This document shows, in pieces, positions 1 through 6,119 of a stretch of 64,000 nt of DNA. Each line of letters begins with the position of its first letter. Position 1 is the stretch's first letter. This DNA comes from Mycolicibacterium sphagni (lineage in GTDB: Bacteria; Actinomycetota; Actinomycetes; Mycobacteriales; Mycobacteriaceae), in the NCBI RefSeq assembly GCF_013337765.1, contig NZ_VBSB01000023.1, positions 1 to 64,000 on the forward strand. Direction: 5' to 3'. The notes below the pieces were generated by a model that searched no databases, had not been told where the DNA came from, and was given only the letters and a program-made list of their open reading frames with translations. The position numbers were made by a program, and so were the translations under genes.

Positions 1-264
1 CACCAAAAACTGGCATCAAAAACAAAAAGCCACACCCCAACACGGGGGTATCAAAGCATGGCAAAAAACAACAACAAACAATAAAACCACCAAACACACT
101 ATTGAGTTCTCAAACAACAAGCCCTGGCAATCCTGCCGACCGCGCAACTACCCCGCGACCCGAAGGCCGCGTAGATGTAGAGCGGACAGTAGGAACACCC
201 TGTATTCCAGGGTTATTCCCAGGGATATCGTCGCGCTCTCCGGGCTGGCCGTGTCGCGGCGACT
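1..264 (-). other. rRNA operon (rrnB-type) leader RNA, 16S gene lies off the left edge
   Basis: Read on the minus strand, positions 120-85 give the conserved mycobacterial pre-16S leader with the boxA-like antitermination core TTTGAGAACTCAATAG (about 115-100), followed by T-rich sequence and a hairpin ACCCC-cgtgtt-GGGGT (within 51-30), as expected for the pre-16S processing region. The 16S gene would begin left of position 1. In rapid-growing mycobacteria the second rRNA operon, rrnB, lies downstream of tyrS, which is the arrangement here. The leader start is inferred from the promoter at 271-299. Confidence 0.85.
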
Positions 265-270
265 TGGAAT

Positions 271-299
271 AAGTTACGTGAGTGCTAACAGGGAGTCAA
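271..299 (-). promoter_or_regulatory. rrnB P1 promoter (SigA type)
   Basis: On the minus strand a -35 hexamer TTGACT (299-294) is followed by a 17-bp spacer and a -10 hexamer TAACTT (276-271). Transcription would start near 264 and run into the boxA leader. Spacing and sequence fit a strong vegetative promoter. It begins immediately after the tyrS terminator hairpin. No second promoter is evident in the window, consistent with the single-promoter organisation known for mycobacterial rrnB. Confidence 0.8.
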
Positions 300-310
300 A
301 TCGCCTGCTA

Positions 311-332
311 GACGCTGGTTTTCGTCAGCGTC
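311..332 (-). terminator. tyrS 3' hairpin terminator
   Basis: A perfect 7-bp stem GACGCTG/CAGCGTC with an 8-base loop lies 8 nt past the tyrS stop codon and 12 nt before the rrnB -35 box. There is no strong U-tract, which is common for mycobacterial intrinsic terminators. It probably insulates the rRNA operon from tyrS read-through. Confidence 0.55.
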
Positions 333-339
333 CAGAAAC

Positions 340-1611
340 TCAAACCCGCTGTACCCCAGCGATATTCCGCTTCCCGCGCCGCAGCACCAGCCAGCGGCCG
401 TGCAGGAAGTGGGACGGTTGTGCCACCCAGTCCTCGCTATCGATCTTCTCGTTGTTGACTGACACCCCGCCCTCGGCGATCGTCCGCTTGGCAGCACCCT
501 TGCTCGCCGACAGCCCCGTGGCCACCAACAGGTCGACGATGCCGTCCGGGGCGCCCGGCGCCAGTTCGGCTACCGAGGTCTCCCGCAATGCGGCGGCCAG
601 TGTCGGCTCGTCGAGCCGCGCTAGTTCACCGCGGCCGAACAGCGCCTGCGAAGCGTGTTCGACCGCATCAGTCGCGGCCTGCCCATGCACCAAGGTGGTC
701 AGTTCCTGGGCCAATCTGCGCTGCGCGGCCCGCTCATGCGGTCGGGTCGTCGTGGCGTCATCGAGCTCAGCCAGTTCCTCGGCCGAGAGGAACGTGAACC
801 AGCGCAGGTACTTGATCACGTCGGCGTCTGCGGTGTTGACGAAGTACTGATACCAGGCATATGGGCTGGTCATCTCGGGATCCAGCCACAGGCTTCCGCC
901 GCCGGTGGACTTGCCGAACTTCGTACCGTCCGCCGAGGTGACCAGGGGCACCGTCAGTGCATGCACACTGGCGCCCACCGTCTGACGGACCAGGCGCACG
1001 CCGGCGATGATGTTGCCCCACTGGTCGGAGCCGCCGATCTGCAGCGCGCAGCCGTACCGCCGGTTGAGCTCCACATAGTCATTGGCCTGAAGCAGCATGT
1101 AGCTGAACTCGGTGTAGGAGATGCCCTCCCCGTCGAGCCGGCGCCGGATGGTGTCGCGGTCGAGCATCACGTTGACCGAGAAGTGCTTGCCGACATCGCG
1201 CAGGAAGTCGATGGCGCTCAGCTGAGAGGTCCAGCTCAGGTTGTTCTCGACGACCGCTCCGCTGGCGGAATCATCGAAGTCGACGAACCGCTCCAGCTGA
1301 CCGCGGATCCGCTCGGCCCACTGCGCGACGGTGTCGGTGGTGTTCAACGTCCGCTCGCCGGTGTCACGAGGATCACCGATCATGCCCGTCGCGCCGCCGG
1401 CCAACACGATCGGCCGATGCCCGGCCTGCTGGAATCGCCGAAGTGTGAGCAACGGCACGAGATTTCCCGCGTGCAGGCTCGGCGCGGTGGGGTCGAAACC
1501 GCAGTAGACGGTCATCGGCGGCTGCGCGGCCGCTTCGGCAAGCGCGTCGATATCGGTGGACTGGGCGATCAGTTCGCGCCAGCCCAACTCGTCGAGGATC
1601 GTCGTGGGCAT
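340..1611 (-). CDS. tyrS: tyrosyl-tRNA synthetase
   Basis: This cytoplasmic class Ic aminoacyl-tRNA synthetase (423 aa) charges tRNA-Tyr with tyrosine. The HIGH-type motif is HAGN at residues 47-50 and the KMSKS-type loop is KFGKS at 231-235. GGSDQWGN (193-200) is the conserved tyrosine/tRNA-site segment of bacterial TyrRS, and the last 60-70 residues form an S4 RNA-binding domain. Length matches the family. It follows mpg with a 27-bp gap, so the two are probably co-transcribed, and it is the last gene before the rRNA operon. The start ATG at 1611 aligns with the known N-terminus. Confidence 0.97.
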   Translation of the reverse strand: MPTTILDELGWRELIAQSTDIDALAEAAAQPPMTVYCGFDPTAPSLHAGNLVPLLTLRRFQQAGHRPIVLAGGATGMIGDPRDTGERTLNTTDTVAQWAERIRGQLERFVDFDDSASGAVVENNLSWTSQLSAIDFLRDVGKHFSVNVMLDRDTIRRRLDGEGISYTEFSYMLLQANDYVELNRRYGCALQIGGSDQWGNIIAGVRLVRQTVGASVHALTVPLVTSADGTKFGKSTGGGSLWLDPEMTSPYAWYQYFVNTADADVIKYLRWFTFLSAEELAELDDATTTRPHERAAQRRLAQELTTLVHGQAATDAVEHASQALFGRGELARLDEPTLAAALRETSVAELAPGAPDGIVDLLVATGLSASKGAAKRTIAEGGVSVNNEKIDSEDWVAQPSHFLHGRWLVLRRGKRNIAGVQRV

Positions 1612-1638
1612 GCGTTGATCTTCCCGTATGGGGTGTGC

Positions 1639-2253
1639 TCAGTCGCTCGCGCCCGGGAGTGGCGCGCGCGGACTGCGCCGGAACGCCGACACTTCCGGAC
1701 GGCCGGTGAGCCACAACCGCCAGGGTCGATCGGCTGCCTGCGACACCCCGACCCGCGGCCCGCTGCTCTCCAGGACGCCGCCACCTCCGAGTTGCAGCGT
1801 CACCGGCGATTCCGGGTCGAAGACGTCGACGCCGTTGTCCGCCATCAGGATGCCCAGCGCCGAACACAGGTTGCCGGGCCCGCGGGCCAGCGCCGTCGGG
1901 TGGACCAACGGACCCCGGCGGGCCTGGGCCACCTCCAGCCCCGACTCGATTGCGGCCGCCCGGATCAGGACCGCTGCGGCCGTGCCGTCCGGGCCACACA
2001 CCACGTTGGCGCACACATGAATGCCGTGGCTGAAGTACGTATAGAGCCGGCCGGGCGGACCGAACATCACCCTGTTGCGATTGCCCGGCCCCCGGAACGA
2101 GTGCGCCGCGGCATCCGGCCACGGTCCGTCCGGCGGGCCGCCGTAGGCCTCGACCTCGACGATCAGTGCGCTGACTCCCCGGCAGCAGATCACCCCGCCG
2201 AGGAGCCGTCGGGCCGCCGAGACCGGGTCGGTGTCCAGCACGTCGACGCTCAT
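1639..2253 (-). CDS. mpg: 3-methyladenine DNA glycosylase (AAG/MPG family)
   Basis: This base-excision-repair glycosylase of the eukaryotic AAG type removes alkylated purines. VEVEAYGG carries the catalytic Glu near the N-terminus; the downstream segments YTYFSHGIH and ARGPGNLC are hallmark blocks of the family. From the ATG at 2253 the product is 204 aa, matching the M. tuberculosis Rv1688 protein in length and N-terminal alignment; another ATG at 2277 would add 8 residues and abut the divergent gene. Neither start has a convincing ribosome-binding site. It is divergent from the ABC exporter operon and upstream of tyrS. Confidence 0.93.
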   Translation of the reverse strand: MSVDVLDTDPVSAARRLLGGVICCRGVSALIVEVEAYGGPPDGPWPDAAAHSFRGPGNRNRVMFGPPGRLYTYFSHGIHVCANVVCGPDGTAAAVLIRAAAIESGLEVAQARRGPLVHPTALARGPGNLCSALGILMADNGVDVFDPESPVTLQLGGGGVLESSGPRVGVSQAADRPWRLWLTGRPEVSAFRRSPRAPLPGASD

Positions 2254-2303
2254 CGGAGGAAATTCTGCCCCAGGCATTGACCCAACGGGGTTCGGGGAGG
2301 ATT

Positions 2304-2337
2304 ATTCATCACGTGATGAGTTCATCGAGTGATGAAT
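2304..2337. promoter_or_regulatory. tandem palindromic operator, probably for the TetR at 3826
   Basis: Two palindromes sit side by side: TCATCACGTGATGA (2306-2319, perfect) and TTCATC-gagt-GATGAA (2321-2336), centres 16 bp apart. The outer arms ATTCATCAC (2304-2312) and GTGATGAAT (2329-2337) are also perfect inverted repeats. The site covers the start codon of the ABC ATPase gene (2316). This fits a dimer-of-dimers TetR operator controlling the ATPase-permease-TetR operon; the binding protein is inferred from proximity only. Confidence 0.6.
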
Positions 2338-3077
2338 TACTGGGAAGTGGCGCTGAAGCCGCTGTCGTCGTCAAGAACCTGAAAGTGGTCCGCGGTAAGC
2401 GGGTTGCACTGCACGACTTCTCCGTCCAGATCCCGCGCGGCACGATCACCGGACTGCTCGGCCCATCGGGCTGCGGCAAGACCACGCTGATGCGCAGCAT
2501 CGTCGGCACCCAGATCGTCGCGTCCGGCACGGTCACCGTGCTCGGACATCCGGCCGGCTCCCCCGCGCTGCGCCACCGCGTCGGCTACGTCACCCAAGAC
2601 CCGACCATCTACAACGACCTGCGGATCATCGACAACGTCCGCTATTTCGCCGCTCTGTACAACGCGCCCCCGGACGCCGTCGACCAGGCGATCGACGACG
2701 TCGGACTGCGCGACCACGCCGAGAACTATTGCGCGAACCTGTCCGGCGGCCAGCGCACCCGGGTGTCGCTGGCGTGCGCCCTGGTCAGCCAGCCGGACCT
2801 GCTGGTGCTCGACGAGCCCACCGTCGGACTGGACCCTGTCCTGCGGGTCGATCTGTGGAACCAGTTCGACAAACTGGCCCGCCGGGGCACGACCCTGCTC
2901 GTGTCCAGTCACGTGATGGACGAAGCCGACCACTGCAACGACCTGCTGCTCATGCGCGAGGGCCGACTGCTGGCCCACACCACCCCGGCCCGACTGCGAG
3001 AGGACACCGGATGCACGTCACTGGAGGAAGCGTTTCTGTCCGTCATCAGGCACAGCACCGCAATGTCAGCAAGCTGA
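2316..3077 (+). CDS. ABC-2 type exporter, ATP-binding subunit
   Basis: This is the nucleotide-binding subunit of a drug/lipid-type ABC exporter, ortholog of Rv1687c by position and length (253 aa). Walker A is GPSGCGKT, the signature is LSGGQRTRVSL, Walker B is LLVLDEPTVGLD and the switch histidine is in SSHVMDEADH. The ATG at 2316 follows a GGGGAGG ribosome-binding site (2294-2300); a GTG lies one codon upstream at 2313. The coding start lies inside the tandem operator. The permease gene overlaps its 3' end and the TetR gene follows, forming a three-gene operon. Confidence 0.9.
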   Translation: MSSSSDELLGSGAEAAVVVKNLKVVRGKRVALHDFSVQIPRGTITGLLGPSGCGKTTLMRSIVGTQIVASGTVTVLGHPAGSPALRHRVGYVTQDPTIYNDLRIIDNVRYFAALYNAPPDAVDQAIDDVGLRDHAENYCANLSGGQRTRVSLACALVSQPDLLVLDEPTVGLDPVLRVDLWNQFDKLARRGTTLLVSSHVMDEADHCNDLLLMREGRLLAHTTPARLREDTGCTSLEEAFLSVIRHSTAMSAS

Positions 3078-3829
3078 GCCCACGGGCCTACCTGGCGACC
3101 ACTACCCGGATCCTGCGCCAGCTGCGCGCCGACCATCGAAGTGTCGCAATGATTCTCGTGGTTCCGAGCGCGGTGATCACCCTGATGTACTTCATGTTCG
3201 ACAACGTGCCGTCGTTCCCCGGCGCGGTGTCACCGTTTCAGACTGCATGCCTCATCCTGCTCGGGCTGTTCCCCCTGTTCGTGATGTTCCTGATCACGTC
3301 GATCACCATGCAGCGTGAGCGGTCCTCCGGGACTCTGGAACGCATCCTGACCACCCCGCTGCGCCGGCTCGACCTGCTTGCCGCATACGGCACGGCGTTC
3401 TCGGTTGCCGCGGCCGCGCAGGCAATCCTGGCCTGCGTGGTGGCATTCTGGCTGCTGGGCTTCGACACCAAGGGCAGTCCGGTATGGGTGTTCGTCATTG
3501 CTGTGATCAACGCCGTGTTGGGCGTCGGACTCGGGCTGCTGGCAAGTGCGTTCGCCCGCACGGAGTTTCAGGCTGTGCAATTCATGCCGGTGTTCATCGT
3601 GCCGCAGCTGCTGCTCGCCGGAATCATCGTGCCGCGTGATCAGATGCCGACCTGGCTGGAGTGGATCAGCAATGCGATGCCGGCCAGCTACGCGCTCGAA
3701 GCCCTGCGCGAAGTCAACGCCAACACGGAGCTGACCGATATCGCCATCCGGGACATCATCGTCGTCCTGGCGTTCGCTCTTGCCGCGATGGCACTGGCCG
3801 CGGCGACCCTGCGGCGGCGCACTCCGTGA
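3011..3829 (+). CDS. ABC-2 type exporter, permease subunit
   Basis: This is the membrane partner of the preceding ATPase. It has about six hydrophobic segments and the ABC-2 hallmark stretch MQRERSSGTLERILTTPL after the second segment, plus a long C-terminal pair of helices. The reading frame overlaps the ATPase gene. ATG 3011 gives 272 aa; ATG 3149 would give 226 aa, the length I recall for the Rv1686c ortholog, but would remove the cytoplasmic N-terminal helix, so the start is unsettled. Its TGA stop overlaps the GTG start of the TetR gene. Confidence 0.85.
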   Translation: MHVTGGSVSVRHQAQHRNVSKLSPRAYLATTTRILRQLRADHRSVAMILVVPSAVITLMYFMFDNVPSFPGAVSPFQTACLILLGLFPLFVMFLITSITMQRERSSGTLERILTTPLRRLDLLAAYGTAFSVAAAAQAILACVVAFWLLGFDTKGSPVWVFVIAVINAVLGVGLGLLASAFARTEFQAVQFMPVFIVPQLLLAGIIVPRDQMPTWLEWISNAMPASYALEALREVNANTELTDIAIRDIIVVLAFALAAMALAAATLRRRTP

Positions 3830-4440
3830 CCGCCGACCCGCAGCCGAAACGCCCCGGCCGTCCCCGCGGCGCATCCGACGCCCGGGAGCGGATCCTGGCC
3901 AACGCACGAGAATTGTTCGCCCGCAACGGTATCGACAAGACGTCGATCCGCGCGATCGCCGCCGCCTCCGGCGTCGACTCCGCATTGGTGCACCACTATT
4001 TCGGCACCAAGCAGCAATTGTTCACCGCTGCCATCAACATCCCGATCGACCCGATGACCATTCTGGTGCCGCTGCGGGATACCCCGGTCGAGGAACTCGG
4101 GAGTGTTCTGCCGGCAATCCTGTTACCGCTGTGGGATTCAGAGATGGGTGCCGCGCTTGTCGCGACGATCCGATCGCTGCTGGCCGGTTCCGACGTCAGC
4201 CTGGTCCGGTCGTTCCTGCAGGAGATCATCACCGCCGAGGTTGCACCCCGCGTCGACAACCCACCCGGAAGTGGGCGTCTGCGAGTGCAATTCGTGGCGT
4301 CACAGCTGATGGGTGTGGTGATGGCGCGCTACATCGTCGGTGTCGAACCGTTCGCATCTCTGCCGGCCGACCGTGTCGCCGCGACGATCGCGCCGACCCT
4401 GCAGCGCTATCTCACCGGGGACCTGCCCGCGATCCCCTGA
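3826..4440 (+). CDS. TetR/AcrR family transcriptional regulator
   Basis: This 204-aa protein has an N-terminal helix-turn-helix (residues about 15-65, containing ELFARNGIDKTSIRAIAAAS and LVHHYFGTKQQLF) and a helical ligand-binding C-terminus. The GTG start at 3826 overlaps the permease stop in a GTGA, so it is translationally coupled as the third gene of the exporter operon (Rv1685c position). It most likely represses its own operon through the palindromes at 2304-2337 and responds to an exported substrate; the ligand is unknown. Confidence 0.88.
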   Translation: MTADPQPKRPGRPRGASDARERILANARELFARNGIDKTSIRAIAAASGVDSALVHHYFGTKQQLFTAAINIPIDPMTILVPLRDTPVEELGSVLPAILLPLWDSEMGAALVATIRSLLAGSDVSLVRSFLQEIITAEVAPRVDNPPGSGRLRVQFVASQLMGVVMARYIVGVEPFASLPADRVAATIAPTLQRYLTGDLPAIP

Positions 4441-4442
4441 CA

Positions 4443-5255
4443 TCATCCCAGTATCGGGAAGCGCCGTTGGCGGGCCAGCCGGTCCAGCGCGCGCTGCATG
4501 ACGCGGCGAACGTGATCGTCGACCTCGTCGATGTCCGGGTTCTTACCGAACGCGAAGGGATCGACCGGTTCGAGGACCTCCATCACGATCTTGGACGGCA
4601 GTGGCCAGTTCGGCAGGAAGAAGACGGTGAACCCGAACGGAAGCCCGACAGTCAGCGGCATGATCTCCGCTCGAATCCGTGGCAGGCCGAGTCGGTACGC
4701 CAACTGAGTCCCCCGGCTGAGGAAGAACTGGGTTTCCTGGGCGCCGATGGAGACCATCGGCACGATCGGCACGCCGGTTTCGATCGCGGTGCGCGCGTAG
4801 CCGGTGCGGCCGTCGAAGTCGATGACGTTCTGCTGGTATGTGGGCCGGTAGGCGTCATAGTCGCCGCCGGGAAACACCAGGACGACAGCGCCGGACCGCA
4901 ACGCGGCGGTCGCCGCCTCCGGACTGGCGTGCACGACACCCAGGCGCGGTAACAACGGTCCCCACGGCACGAGGAAGATTCCGTAGTGCGCCAAGGTGTA
5001 GAGCGGGCGGCCGTAACCGAATTTGGCAAAGAAGGCGGGACCGAAGACCGGTACGTCGGGTGTGAGCATGCCTCCGGAGTGATTGCACACCAGCAGGGCT
5101 GCGCCCGACGGCGGGAACAACTCCAGGCCGCGCACCTCGGCGCGAAAGTACCTCCGAATCAACGGCCAGGCCGCCTCGGTCACCCGCTTGGTGAAGGCGG
5201 GATCCCACTTGGCGAGTTCACCGGGAAGCCGCTCGGCGACGACGTTGTCGACCAT
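4443..5255 (-). CDS. lysophospholipid acyltransferase family protein (MGAT/DGAT2-like)
   Basis: The protein (270 aa) carries the acyltransferase block VCNHSGGMLTPD near residue 60, with the His of the catalytic motif and a downstream Asp, and the second block VFPGGDYDAYRPTY near 135. These match the PlsC-like LPLAT superfamily, in particular the MGAT-like branch that uses NHSGG. It probably transfers an acyl group to a glycerolipid or related acceptor at the membrane. It converges with the TetR gene (2-bp gap) and is not part of the recalled M. tuberculosis Rv1685c-Rv1684 junction, so it is an accessory insertion here. Confidence 0.8.
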   Translation of the reverse strand: MVDNVVAERLPGELAKWDPAFTKRVTEAAWPLIRRYFRAEVRGLELFPPSGAALLVCNHSGGMLTPDVPVFGPAFFAKFGYGRPLYTLAHYGIFLVPWGPLLPRLGVVHASPEAATAALRSGAVVLVFPGGDYDAYRPTYQQNVIDFDGRTGYARTAIETGVPIVPMVSIGAQETQFFLSRGTQLAYRLGLPRIRAEIMPLTVGLPFGFTVFFLPNWPLPSKIVMEVLEPVDPFAFGKNPDIDEVDDHVRRVMQRALDRLARQRRFPILG

Positions 5256-5288
5256 GGTCGCGACGCTACGCCAGATCGGCTGCGCCCG

Positions 5289-5489
5289 TTAGGAGTCCGA
5301 GCCCGCCATCAGGCGCTCGTGCTCGTCGGGTCCGACGTCGACCGCCTCATCGACCAGTAGCACCGGGATGTCGTCCTCGATGCGGTAGGCCTTGTGCAGG
5401 CGCGGGTTGTACAGAACGTCGTCGACGAGCACGAGCGGACCGCGGTCAGCCGGGCACACCAGGATCTTCAGCAGCTTGTCGTCGAGCAT
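5289..5489 (-). CDS. Trm112 family protein (UPF0434 type)
   Basis: This small 66-aa protein begins MLDDKLLKILVCPADRGPL, the typical N-terminus of bacterial Trm112-like proteins, and has the internal segment LHKAYRIEDDIPVLL. It corresponds to Rv1684. Trm112 proteins are partners that activate methyltransferases in other systems, but the bacterial partner is not evident here. ATG at 5489 gives the family length. It follows the exported protein gene by 7 bp, suggesting co-transcription. Confidence 0.85.
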   Translation of the reverse strand: MLDDKLLKILVCPADRGPLVLVDDVLYNPRLHKAYRIEDDIPVLLVDEAVDVGPDEHERLMAGSDS

Positions 5490-5496
5490 GGCGCGA

Positions 5497-6048
5497 TTAC
5501 GGGCTCGCAGGCGCGGGCGCCGCCGGAGCACCGCCGACCGGAGCACCGCTGCCGCCGATGGTGGGAGCGCCGTCGCTGGGCATCTGACCGGCACCCATCA
5601 CCGCATTGTTCTGCTGGCGCTCTTGCGCCTGCTGCAGGAGCTGCATCTGGGCGAAGATCTTCTGCTGGTAGCCCAGGGTGTTCTGCAGTGCCTCGATCAG
5701 CGGCTTCTGATTCGGCCGGTACTGCAGCGCGTTCTGGATCTCGGCGATGTTGGTACGCGAAGGCTTGATGCCCTGGGCGCGCAGCTTCATCACCTGCTTG
5801 ATCAGGTTCGACAGCTGACCGCCGCCGGAGCCCTGGTCGTATTCCTGGTCGATGAACGCGATCAGCTGGTCTGCGCTCTGAAACTGCGGAACCCCGTTGC
5901 TGTCGGCGCTCGGAGTCGCCGGCGCGGTGGCCGGATCGGCCAGCGCCTGCTGCGCACCCACGCCGACCAGCAGCCCAGCGGTCAGGGCACCGATCGCCGT
6001 GCCGCGAACGGCGCGACGCCAGTGACGTGAAACGGTCTGGGTTGGCAT
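5497..6048 (-). CDS. exported protein of unknown function
   Basis: A 183-aa protein with a twin-Arg-containing but Sec-like signal peptide: basic N-terminus (RHWRRAVRG), hydrophobic core, and a cleavage site after QQALA (about residue 37). The mature part has a soluble helical domain of about 90 residues (from VPQFQSADQ to QAQERQQNN) and ends in a disordered Ala/Pro/Gly tail (GGAPAAPAPASP). I do not recognise a domain. It lies between the lipase/ACS fusion and the Trm112 gene, all on the minus strand, and may be part of that transcription unit. Confidence 0.75.
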   Translation of the reverse strand: MPTQTVSRHWRRAVRGTAIGALTAGLLVGVGAQQALADPATAPATPSADSNGVPQFQSADQLIAFIDQEYDQGSGGGQLSNLIKQVMKLRAQGIKPSRTNIAEIQNALQYRPNQKPLIEALQNTLGYQQKIFAQMQLLQQAQERQQNNAVMGAGQMPSDGAPTIGGSGAPVGGAPAAPAPASP

Positions 6049-6119
6049 GCATTCCTCCGACGCGTTGGCACCTGGGACTCTCGGCGAGCCTAACAGCGCT
6101 TCGCGACCTGGGCAGAAGC

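Noticed and set aside
655..2280. 541-codon plus-strand frame across tyrS and mpg
   Set aside because: It is antisense to two clearly conserved genes, has no recognisable domain, and is a usual by-product of GC-rich coding DNA.
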